DNA from: Mucilaginibacter_A sp964251965
Lineage (GTDB): Bacteria; Bacteroidota; Bacteroidia; Sphingobacteriales; Sphingobacteriaceae
DNA length: 64,000 nucleotides
NCBI GenBank assembly: GCA_964251965.1
Contig: CAXULQ010000009.1
Coordinates: 124,001 to 188,000, forward strand
Direction of reading: 5' to 3'
Positions 20,053-29,022 of this stretch are shown here, in pieces; the first letter of the stretch is position 1, and every line of letters starts with the position of its first letter. The position numbers were made by a program, and so were the translations under genes. The notes beneath the pieces are model-generated. The model was given only the letters and a program-made list of their open reading frames with translations, was not told where the DNA came from and searched no databases.

Positions 20053-20133
20053 TTAAATAGAAAATTAAGTTTAAACAACCTCAGAATAATAAAATCGATA
20101 CCTTGCAACAAAAAATTTAAATTTTGATTAAAA

Positions 20134-23100
20134 TTGAGTTCGAATAAATCTATCATCACCGTTAAAAACTTAACATTTTTTTGCAGGCAAAGATTGTCAT
20201 TTGTACAAGCCTGCATTTTGCTGTCTGTAATCGGCTTACTTTTTTTTGGCTGTAAAAAAAGTACTTCAACCAGTCAACCAGCTCCGGAAAATACCCTGTT
20301 TAAATTATTAACGCCCGAACAAACCCATATTGATTTTGCCAATACCCTAACTGAAGGGTTAAACACCAATGTGCTGATCTACCAGTACTTTTACAATGGC
20401 GGCGGCGTAGCAACAGGTGATTTAAACGGTGATGGTTTACAGGATATTTATTTCACCGGCAACATGACGGATAATAAACTGTATTTAAACCAGGGGCACT
20501 TACAATTTAAAGATGTTACCGCAACAGCAGGTGTGGCAGGCAGGCCGGGTCCCTGGAAAACCGGCGTTACCCTGGTTGATCTGAACGGAGACGGCAAACT
20601 GGATATTTATGTTTGCTATTCCGGGAAGCTCCGTATCGAAAAACGGATAAACCAGCTGTTTATCAATCAGGGAAATGATGCTGCCGGCACACCTCAGTTT
20701 AAAGAAATGGCGGCTGATTATGGCCTCAATTTCCCTTCTTACAGTACACAGGCTTACTTTTTTGATTACGACCGCGACGGCGACCTTGACCTGTTATTGG
20801 TAAACCACAACATACAACGGCTGAATATCCTCGATGATATTTCTGTTAAACAGTTATTGAACGAGCGCGACAACCAGTCAGGGATACGGTTATTAAAAAA
20901 CGATAAGGGACATTTCCGGGATATTACTACGGAGGCAGGCATCGTAAACACTTCCTTATCTTATGGCCTGGCTGCGGGGATTGCCGATATCAACAACGAC
21001 GGGTGGCCGGATATTTACATCTCCAACGATTATAGCGTGCCCGACCGGTTATACATGAACAATGGCAAAGGTAAATTTACCGACAGGCTTGAGCAACAGA
21101 TCGGGCATACTTCCTTTTACTCCATGGGAAATGATATTGCCGATATTAACAATGACGGCACGGCTGATATTTATACGCTGGATATGCTCCCGGAGGATAA
21201 CAAGCGGCAGAAACTGTTGTTCGGTGCCGATAACTACGAATCCTTCGACCTGAATGTAAAGGTTGGTTTTTATTACCAGTACATGCGCAACATGCTGCAC
21301 CTCAACAATGGCAACAATACTTTTAGTGAGGTTGGGCAATTGGCAGGGTTATCCAATACCGATTGGAGTTGGTCGCCATTATTTGCCGATTATGACAATG
21401 ACGGCTGGAAAGACCTTTTTGTAAGCAACGGTTACACCCGCGACTACACCAACATGGATTTTTTAAAATTTATGGGTGATAACCTGCGCGACAGAAGCGT
21501 GATGCGGCAGGATTTACTAAATATTGTAAATAAAATGGAATCCTCGCAGGTGAAAAGTTACTTCTTCAAAAATAACGGTAATGCCACCTTTACGAATACA
21601 AGTGCGGATTGGGGCATCAGTTTGCCGTCAAACAGTAACGGTGCTGCTTACGCGGATCTGGATAACGACGGCGATCTTGATCTCGTGGTTAACAATATCA
21701 ACCTGCCGGCCTTTGTTTACGAGAACCAGGCTAACAAACAAAATGGCAGCCAAAGTTTAACGATCAATTTAAAAGGGGCTGATGCCAATACACAGGGAAT
21801 AGGCGCAAAAGTGGTGATCTATTCGGGCAATAAAAAGCAATATTTGGAACAAATGCCTACCCGCGGTTATCAATCCAGTGTGTCTCCGGTGTTGCATTTT
21901 GGGTTGGGGAAAGATAAACAGGTAGATTCTTTGCGCATTACCTGGCAGCGCGGCAAATCGCAATTGCTGCAAAATGTAAAAGCAGGACAGCAAATTACGC
22001 TGAATGAAAAAGATGCAACCGACATCTACACCAAAAAACTACCGGTAAAAACAGTATTCAAAGAAATCGTGTCTCCGCTTGCTTTTAAGCCAAGCGAAAA
22101 TACGACGAATGATTTTAAACGGCAGCCATTGATGGTCAACCCTGTTTCCTTTTCGGGTTCGTGCCTGGCAAAAGGCGATGTTAATGGCGACGGATTGGAA
22201 GATGTTTATCTTGGCGGCCATGATGGTAAGCCGGGCGCATTGTACCTTCAGCAAAAAAACTTAAAGTTCGTCAACAAAACGCTTCCTTGTTTTTATGCCG
22301 ATAAAAACAGTACCGATGTGGCAGCCGTTTTTTTTGATGCCAACGGTGATGGCAAGCCCGACCTTTATGTTTGTTCCGGCGGCTATGCGGATTACAAGCC
22401 GGACGACCCGCTGTTGCAGGACCGGTTATATTTAAACGATGGCAAGGGGAATTTCACCAGATCGATAAACGCGCTGCCGAAAATGATCAGCAGCAAAAGC
22501 TGTGTAAAAGTTGGCGATATAAACGGAGACGGCTTTCCCGACCTGTTTGTTGGCGGCAGGGTTATTCCCGGAAGGTATCCCGAAACGCCGGAAAGTTATA
22601 TCCTAATCAATGACGGCAAAGGGCATTTCACCGACGAAACCACGAAATATAATCCATCCTTAAAAAACATCGGAATGGTAACCGATGCTGCATGGGTTGA
22701 TATGAACGGCGACAAAAAGTTAGATTTGGTGCTTGTTGGCGAATGGATGCCGATTACGGTTTTTGAAAACACCAACGGAAAACTTACCGATGCGACTTCC
22801 AAATATTTTGATAAAAAATATACTGGCTGGTGGAATTGCCTGCAAGTGAGCGACATTAACCATGACGGGCACCCGGATTTGATTGCAGGAAACTTGGGCC
22901 TGAACACACAATGCAGGGTAACAGACCAGGAGCCGGCAGCAATGTATTACAAAGATTTTGATGATAACGGCTCCATAGATCCGATACTTTGCTTTTACAT
23001 TCAGCATAAAACCTATCCATATGTAAGCAGGGATGAACTTTTAGACCAGATCAGCATGATGCGGACACGTTTTCCTGATTATAAAAGTTATGCAGATGCG

Positions 23101-23517
23101 ACGATTGACAAAGTATTTACACCCGAAGAAATGAAGGGCGCAAAGCAGCTTACCGCAAATTACCTGGCTACCGCTTGTTTTATCAGCAATCCACAGGGGA
23201 AATTGCATTCCGTTTCACTGCCGTTGCAAGCGCAATACTCCCCTGTTTATACCATTACCTCTTTTGATTATAACCACGATGGAAATGAAGATTTACTGCT
23301 TTGCGGCAACATAAACCATGGCCGGCTCCGTTTTGGTAAGTATGATGCGAATTATGGCGTATTGCTTAAAGGGGATGGCAAGGGCAATTACCAATATATC
23401 AGCCAGCAGCAATCCGGTTTTAATTTATCTGGAGATGTTAGGAGTGTGCTAAATATAAATAATGTTTTATTGTTTGGTATGGATGAAGGCAGGTTAAAAG
23501 CTTATAAACAACCATAA
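20134..23517 (+). CDS. VCBS/FG-GAP repeat lipoprotein with ASPIC/UnbV domain
   Basis: Surface or periplasmic lipoprotein of about 1127 residues with many FG-GAP/VCBS calcium-binding repeats of the form DLNGDGLQDIYF and DINNDGWPDIYI, forming a beta-propeller-like fold. A central ASPIC/UnbV-type segment (GIGAKVVIYSG ... GLGKDKQVDSLRITW) separates two propeller regions. The lipobox is GLLFFGCKK. No in-frame ATG lies before the signal peptide, and an in-frame TGA sits at 20125, so translation must begin at TTG 20134 or TTG 20194. Proteins of this type are common next to SusCD loci in Bacteroidota; the function is not established. A haloperoxidase-like gene follows after 5 bp. Confidence 0.85.
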   Translation: MSSNKSIITVKNLTFFCRQRLSFVQACILLSVIGLLFFGCKKSTSTSQPAPENTLFKLLTPEQTHIDFANTLTEGLNTNVLIYQYFYNGGGVATGDLNGDGLQDIYFTGNMTDNKLYLNQGHLQFKDVTATAGVAGRPGPWKTGVTLVDLNGDGKLDIYVCYSGKLRIEKRINQLFINQGNDAAGTPQFKEMAADYGLNFPSYSTQAYFFDYDRDGDLDLLLVNHNIQRLNILDDISVKQLLNERDNQSGIRLLKNDKGHFRDITTEAGIVNTSLSYGLAAGIADINNDGWPDIYISNDYSVPDRLYMNNGKGKFTDRLEQQIGHTSFYSMGNDIADINNDGTADIYTLDMLPEDNKRQKLLFGADNYESFDLNVKVGFYYQYMRNMLHLNNGNNTFSEVGQLAGLSNTDWSWSPLFADYDNDGWKDLFVSNGYTRDYTNMDFLKFMGDNLRDRSVMRQDLLNIVNKMESSQVKSYFFKNNGNATFTNTSADWGISLPSNSNGAAYADLDNDGDLDLVVNNINLPAFVYENQANKQNGSQSLTINLKGADANTQGIGAKVVIYSGNKKQYLEQMPTRGYQSSVSPVLHFGLGKDKQVDSLRITWQRGKSQLLQNVKAGQQITLNEKDATDIYTKKLPVKTVFKEIVSPLAFKPSENTTNDFKRQPLMVNPVSFSGSCLAKGDVNGDGLEDVYLGGHDGKPGALYLQQKNLKFVNKTLPCFYADKNSTDVAAVFFDANGDGKPDLYVCSGGYADYKPDDPLLQDRLYLNDGKGNFTRSINALPKMISSKSCVKVGDINGDGFPDLFVGGRVIPGRYPETPESYILINDGKGHFTDETTKYNPSLKNIGMVTDAAWVDMNGDKKLDLVLVGEWMPITVFENTNGKLTDATSKYFDKKYTGWWNCLQVSDINHDGHPDLIAGNLGLNTQCRVTDQEPAAMYYKDFDDNGSIDPILCFYIQHKTYPYVSRDELLDQISMMRTRFPDYKSYADATIDKVFTPEEMKGAKQLTANYLATACFISNPQGKLHSVSLPLQAQYSPVYTITSFDYNHDGNEDLLLCGNINHGRLRFGKYDANYGVLLKGDGKGNYQYISQQQSGFNLSGDVRSVLNINNVLLFGMDEGRLKAYKQP

Positions 23518-23522
23518 TCCGG

Positions 23523-24848
23523 ATGAAAAGAAGCTCTTTCATAATATTACTATTCGGTTTATTTTTTATTGTGAGCAGCTGCTTCAAAAAGAACAAGCCC
23601 GAATTAACAAACCGGGATGTTGGCAAAGTGATCAGCCAGATGAGCGATCTGATGGTTCATGACGTTACCAACCCGCCTCTCGCTGCACGGTTTTTTGCCT
23701 ACACCTGTTTGGCGGGTTACGAGGTGATAGCCGAAAACGATAAGCACGTTAAAAGTATGCAGGGTGTTTTGAACGAGTATCCTGTCATCCAAGTCCCCAA
23801 ACAAGTATCAGGTTATAATTACCAACTAAGTTCGGTGCTTGCCATGATGGAAACTGCCGGGAAATTACAGCCTTCGGGCAGTTTGCTTTTGAAATATGAA
23901 GCAACTTTTTTAGATTCATGCAGAAGGATCGGTTTCAGCGATGAGGTAATTGACAGTTCAAAGAGTTATGCCCAATTGATCAGTAAAAAAATACTGGCTT
24001 ATGCCAAAAGTGATGGGTACAGAAAAATAAGTAATTACCCGCGTTACAAACTCAAACGTACGCCCGGAAGCTGGGAGATTACACCTCCGGCTTACCTGGT
24101 ACCGGTTGAACCATACTTCAATACCATCCGCACTTTAACCCTTGATTCGGCTTCGCAGTTTTTGCCCAATCCCCCTATTGCTTTTTCTACCGATAAAAAA
24201 TCTGCTTTTTACAAGTATCTACTTTTGAGTTATGCCAAAAGCGGCAACGGTTTAACCCGGGAAGAAAAAAATACGGCCAATTTCTGGGACTGTAACCCGT
24301 TTAATGTTCAAAACGATGGGCACATGCTTTTCGGATTAAAAAAAATATCGCCCGGGGCACATTGGATGGGTATTACAAACATTGCCTGTAACCAGGCAAA
24401 AACCGGCTTTTCCAAAACGGTAGAGATAAACACAGCAGTGGCCATCGGTTTGCTGGATTGTTTTATTTGCTGCTGGGACGATAAATACCGCACGAACCGC
24501 GTGAGGCCGGAAACCGCAATCCGCAGATATATTGATGCCAGCTGGAAACCTTTATTGCAAACCCCGCCGTTTCCCGAATACATCAGCGGACATTCGGTAG
24601 TATCAACAACTTCTGCCGTAATCCTTACCCACTATCTGGGCGATAACTTTAAATATACCGATAGTGTTGAAGTGTCTTTCGGTATACCGCCACGACATTT
24701 CAACTCTTTCAACGAGGCTGCAAAACAAGCTGCTATTTCCAGGTTTTGGGGCGGGATCCATTTTATGGACGCTATTGAGAACGGTATTATACAAGGTACA
24801 AAAGTGGGCAACCATGTACTTGAAAAAATAACGCAGGCTAAGAATTAA
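23523..24848 (+). CDS. Vanadium-dependent haloperoxidase/PAP2-like lipoprotein
   Basis: Exported protein of 441 residues with a lipobox (FIVSSCFKK). The C-terminal half has the vanadate/phosphate-binding set of the vanadium haloperoxidase and PAP2 phosphatase superfamily: KYRTNRVRP (Lys321 and a nearby Arg), PPFPEYISGHS (His) and SRFWGGIHFMDA (Arg, His). It may be a haloperoxidase or an acid-phosphatase-like enzyme; sequence alone does not decide. It starts 5 bp after the VCBS-repeat gene, so the two are almost certainly cotranscribed and probably act together at the cell surface. Confidence 0.85.
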   Translation: MKRSSFIILLFGLFFIVSSCFKKNKPELTNRDVGKVISQMSDLMVHDVTNPPLAARFFAYTCLAGYEVIAENDKHVKSMQGVLNEYPVIQVPKQVSGYNYQLSSVLAMMETAGKLQPSGSLLLKYEATFLDSCRRIGFSDEVIDSSKSYAQLISKKILAYAKSDGYRKISNYPRYKLKRTPGSWEITPPAYLVPVEPYFNTIRTLTLDSASQFLPNPPIAFSTDKKSAFYKYLLLSYAKSGNGLTREEKNTANFWDCNPFNVQNDGHMLFGLKKISPGAHWMGITNIACNQAKTGFSKTVEINTAVAIGLLDCFICCWDDKYRTNRVRPETAIRRYIDASWKPLLQTPPFPEYISGHSVVSTTSAVILTHYLGDNFKYTDSVEVSFGIPPRHFNSFNEAAKQAAISRFWGGIHFMDAIENGIIQGTKVGNHVLEKITQAKN

Positions 24849-25102
24849 TCATTTCTGTAAATCCCTGTTTTACCATATTTTTACACCTAAAAATAGTACT
24901 AAATTTATAGAAATAAGAATGATATTATAACCTGTGCAGATGCAGATATATTTTCTTTGTAACTGTAAAACCTAATCAGCTTTTTTATTAAATTTTTTTG
25001 ATTTTAAAATTTAAACGGATTGAAATAGTAAATACAGGCAATTGTGCTGGATGTTAACTTTAACCAATATATTGAGAGGCATTTAAAGTAATATTCTCTT
25101 TA

Positions 25103-25600
25103 ATGAAAATTAAATTACCGGTACTTTTCTTAAGCTTACTTTTTAATTCTAAAATACATGCACAGATTTCCGTTGATAATGAAATAAGAGCCTTTAAAAA
25201 GGCAGATAGTATGATATTTCCTCCTGAAAATGGTATTTTATTTATTGGAAAACGATATTGCTGTAAGCGGCAAAAATGCTGAATTTGTTTTACATCAACT
25301 ACAGCGGTTACTGTATGATTAAAGATCAATTGCACCGTGCAAAATTTTACTACAGGTCTGTAAAACTTTGCCCGGGTCGAGCAATAAATTATGCTGAAAT
25401 TGCCTGAGCCAACAACCTGGATAAAGGTTTACCTCGCGAAGAAAAACAAACATAAGTACAAGTATATAGATTTGACGTCCGCAATGCAAAACAATACAGT
25501 TGAACTGCCCGATTCATCGTTTTTTGAGCGCAATTACATTTATCTGAATAGCAAAGGATATGACGGGTGGCAAAAAGTACTTGCACCATACTTAAATTAA
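25103..25600 (+). pseudogene. Decayed GDSL/SGNH hydrolase
   Basis: An intact start (ATG 25103) and signal peptide lead into FKKADSMIFPPENGILFIG, the usual opening of small exported SGNH hydrolases. The frame then jumps directly to ENDIAVSGKNAEFVLHQL in another frame, losing the block that should carry the catalytic Ser-Asn region. Further frameshifts and stops follow. The last piece (25391-25600) reads KYKYIDLTSAMQ ... YIYLNSKGYDGW, a recognisable C terminus in which the D-x-x-H block is also altered. This looks like an internal deletion plus frameshifts, hence a dead gene. It lies between the haloperoxidase-like and GH2 genes. Confidence 0.75.
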
Positions 25601-25633
25601 TTTAATAATATTAATATTACTATACTAAACAAT

Positions 25634-28600
25634 ATGAACAGTACCATTTTAAAAACAATTACTGCAAAGTTTTTGCTGATTTTAGTCCTTATACTTACTT
25701 TTAAAGTAAGCCAGGCCCAAATGGATAACGGTTTATCAAAATCAGATACCGCATTTGTTCCGAAAGAAATTGAAGACCCGGAGAATTTAGGTATCAACAA
25801 GGAAGCCAGCCACGCTACCTTAATGCCTTATGGCTCGTTAAAAGAAGCATTGGCAGCAAACCGCCACGCCTCATCTTTTAGCAGGAGTTTAAATGGCATG
25901 TGGAAATTTAACTGGGTAGACTGGCCGCAAAAACGTTCGGTAAATTTTTATAAAACCTCGTATGATGTTTCCGGCTGGAAAGAGATCAAAGTACCGTCCA
26001 GCTGGCAAGTCCAGGGTTATGGTATACCCATTTACACCAACTTTACGTACCCGTTTAAAAAAGATTTTCCACGGGTAATGAGTACGCCACCGGAAAAATT
26101 TACTGCTTTTAAAGAAAGAAACCCCGTAGGCAGTTACCGCCGTGATTTTACCGTTCCTGCCGAATGGAAAGGTCGCCGTACGTTTATCACTTTTGACGGT
26201 GTAGATGCAGGGTTTTTTATCTGGGTGAATGGACAAAAAGTTGGCTATAGTGTAAACAGCCGTAATGCTGCAGAATTTGATCTGACCAAATACATAAAAC
26301 CGGGTAAGAATACTTTAGCATTGGAAGTTTACCGTTTAACCTCGGGCAGTTACCTGGAAGACCAGGATATGTGGCGGATGAGCGGTATTTTCAGGAATGT
26401 TACTTTATGGAGCACACCGCAAGAACATATCAGGGATTACTTCGTAAAAACCAACCTTGATAAGCAGTACAAAAATGCTGTAGTAGCAGTAACAGCTAAA
26501 ATAAAAAATTACGGTACAACGGCAACTAAAGCCCGCCAGGTAACCGTTTCATTATATAACGGTACAACTGCTGTAGCAGGAGCTGTAGGTAAAAAGCCCA
26601 TACCAGCATTGAAGCCCGGAGAAGAGGTAGTAGTGAATTTAAGCTTTAATGTAAACAGCCCGGAGAAATGGACAGCAGAAACGCCGAAACTTTATACTTC
26701 GGTGATCACCCTGAACGATGGTGCCCTCCCTACCGAAACCCTGTCTTCACGTACCGGCTTCCGCCAGATAGAAATTAAAGGGCGGCTGTTTTTGGTTAAT
26801 GGCGTACCGATCAAATTAAAAGGTGTTAACCGCCATGAAAACTGGCCGGATGATGGCCACGCAGTTACCGAAGAACAGATGATTAAAGACATTGTGCTTA
26901 TTAAACAGGCTAATTGTAACCACGTACGCACCTGCCATTATTCTGATGACCCGAGATGGTATGAGCTGTGTGATGAATACGGGATTTACCTTGTTGCAGA
27001 AGCCAATGTAGAATGCCATGGTTCGATGAACCAATTTAACGACGAACCGAGGATCAAGGCCGCTATCATCGACAGAAATGTAGCCAATGTAGAGAATTTT
27101 AAAAACCATCCTTCGGTTGTTATCTGGTCTTTAGGGAACGAAAACGGTAGCGGCGGGACTAATTTCCGTGCAGCTTTAAAAGCCATTAAAGATATTGACC
27201 CTACCAGGACAACACATTATGAAGGTTTTGGCATAGGAACAAATAACCCGGCAGACATTGATAGCCAAATGTACACAGACATTGAAAGCCTTGAAAAGCA
27301 TGCCAACGATAACACCCTGCTTAAACCTTATTATCTGTGCGAATACGCCCATGCCATGTTCAATTCAATGGGTTCTGTTGATATTTACAACGATTTGTTT
27401 GATAAATATCCGCAGCTTCTTGGCGGGGCCATCTGGGAGTGGCAGGATCAGGGGATTTACAATAACCGTAACCCTGAACATCCGATAATTGCTTTTGGCG
27501 GCGGGTTCGGGGATTATCCTAACGATCAGTATTTCATTCATAAAGGCGTAGTGTTTTCAGATCGTTCGCTTAAACCTCATTATCCAGAACTTAAACATGC
27601 TTATCAATGGATCAGCATCCATGCCAAAGACCTTCAACAGGGAGTAGTTACTATTAAAAACCGCTATCAGTTTATCAACCTTAACGATCTGACAGCTAAA
27701 TGGGAAGTTACCGAAGACGGCAAACCTTTCTCATCTGGAAACTTAACGTTAAGTGAAATAAAACCGGGTGCCGATATGGATGTGAAAGTACCTTTTAAAG
27801 TTAACCCGAAACCAGGTGCCGAATATTTTTTAAGGGTTTCTTTTAATCTTGCATCAGATAAATTGTGGGCTAAAAAAGGTTATGAAGTTGCATCGCAGCA
27901 GCTGCAATTGCCTGTTGCCTCACCGGCAGCAGTTAAACCATTATCAACCGGTGGCGCATTAACCGTAGCAGACGCTGCAGACGTGATAAAAGTTAAGGGT
28001 ACAGGCTTTACGCTCGAATTTGATAAAGCTAAAGGTACTTTTACAAAAATGGATGCGGGCGGTGATAATATTTTGAGGGAAAACGGAGGCCCGATGCTGC
28101 ACTTATGGCGTGCACCTCACCGGAAAGATGATATGTGGGCATATCCTGACTGGGTGAAATACGGTATAAAAGAAATGGCCTGGACAGCAAGTGATATAAA
28201 AGCCAGTCAGGTTTCAGTTAATAAGGTTGAAATAAAAGTTAACCTTACAGGTACTGGCAAACAAGGTTTTGTTGTACATCACCAGGTTGTGTACACTGTG
28301 AACAGCAACGGTATTATCGATGTGCAAAACAATGTTAGCTTCAACAACAGCGACCCTAAACTGGTACTTGCAAGATTAGGTGTAAGGATGTTCCTAAAAA
28401 AAGATTTTGATAAATTCGAATATTTAGGGCGCGGGCCTATGGAAAACTACGGCGACCGTAAATCCGGGTTTGATGTTGGTGATTACTCAAGCACTATAAA
28501 CCAGCAGCTTACACCTTATGAGAAACCTATGGATTGCGGTAACCATGAAGATGTAAGATGGGCGAAAGTAGTTTCTGATAATGGTTCGGGCTTGACCATC

Positions 28601-28849
28601 AAACGCGGTGCAGACCTGTTCCAGGTTACGGCGCTTCCGTATAGTGATGAGGAAATGGAAAACGTAGAGTACAGAATAGATTTGCCAAAAAGTAAGGGAA
28701 CAGTTTTGTGTATCAGCCAAAAAACGCTTGGTGTAGGATCATATGGCTGCGGCCCCCGCCCATTGGAACAGTACCGTGTATATGCCAACACAACGTCTTT
28801 TAATTACCAAATACAATTGTTGAAAAATAATAAGTCTGCTGCTTTATAA
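25634..28849 (+). CDS. GH2 beta-galactosidase-like glycoside hydrolase
   Basis: Exported LacZ-type enzyme of 1071 residues. A signal peptide (ending near KVSQAQ) is followed by the GH2 sugar-binding domain (FITFDGVDAGFFIWVNGQKVGYS), an immunoglobulin-like domain, the TIM barrel, a DUF4981-like domain and a C-terminal beta-galactosidase small-chain domain (EYLGRGPMENYGDRK). The acid/base Glu503 is in SLGNENGS and the nucleophile Glu570 in LCEYAHAM. In a mannan locus it could remove beta-galactosyl (or related) side groups from a glycan; the actual specificity is inferred only. The length is normal for long-form bacterial GH2 beta-galactosidases. Confidence 0.92.
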   Translation: MNSTILKTITAKFLLILVLILTFKVSQAQMDNGLSKSDTAFVPKEIEDPENLGINKEASHATLMPYGSLKEALAANRHASSFSRSLNGMWKFNWVDWPQKRSVNFYKTSYDVSGWKEIKVPSSWQVQGYGIPIYTNFTYPFKKDFPRVMSTPPEKFTAFKERNPVGSYRRDFTVPAEWKGRRTFITFDGVDAGFFIWVNGQKVGYSVNSRNAAEFDLTKYIKPGKNTLALEVYRLTSGSYLEDQDMWRMSGIFRNVTLWSTPQEHIRDYFVKTNLDKQYKNAVVAVTAKIKNYGTTATKARQVTVSLYNGTTAVAGAVGKKPIPALKPGEEVVVNLSFNVNSPEKWTAETPKLYTSVITLNDGALPTETLSSRTGFRQIEIKGRLFLVNGVPIKLKGVNRHENWPDDGHAVTEEQMIKDIVLIKQANCNHVRTCHYSDDPRWYELCDEYGIYLVAEANVECHGSMNQFNDEPRIKAAIIDRNVANVENFKNHPSVVIWSLGNENGSGGTNFRAALKAIKDIDPTRTTHYEGFGIGTNNPADIDSQMYTDIESLEKHANDNTLLKPYYLCEYAHAMFNSMGSVDIYNDLFDKYPQLLGGAIWEWQDQGIYNNRNPEHPIIAFGGGFGDYPNDQYFIHKGVVFSDRSLKPHYPELKHAYQWISIHAKDLQQGVVTIKNRYQFINLNDLTAKWEVTEDGKPFSSGNLTLSEIKPGADMDVKVPFKVNPKPGAEYFLRVSFNLASDKLWAKKGYEVASQQLQLPVASPAAVKPLSTGGALTVADAADVIKVKGTGFTLEFDKAKGTFTKMDAGGDNILRENGGPMLHLWRAPHRKDDMWAYPDWVKYGIKEMAWTASDIKASQVSVNKVEIKVNLTGTGKQGFVVHHQVVYTVNSNGIIDVQNNVSFNNSDPKLVLARLGVRMFLKKDFDKFEYLGRGPMENYGDRKSGFDVGDYSSTINQQLTPYEKPMDCGNHEDVRWAKVVSDNGSGLTIKRGADLFQVTALPYSDEEMENVEYRIDLPKSKGTVLCISQKTLGVGSYGCGPRPLEQYRVYANTTSFNYQIQLLKNNKSAAL

Positions 28850-28929
28850 ATAACTGATAAGTGTTTTAACAAATTATAACCTGTTATTATCATACCAAAC
28901 AGAAATAAGTTGATTATATTTAATTAGTT

Positions 28930-28959
28930 AATGCAGCCGGTCCGCCGGCTGCATTTTAG
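28930..28959 (+). terminator. Terminator after the GH2 gene
   Basis: An 11-bp GC-rich stem (AATGCAGCCGG with CCGGCTGCATT) around a 4-base loop, followed by a short T run, about 80 bp after the GH2 stop. Confidence 0.75.
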
Positions 28960-29022
28960 GTTAAGTTCTGTGTCATTATTTCTTTCCTTTCCTATTTAAA
29001 TCCGGTTTTCTTTCAACCTTCT

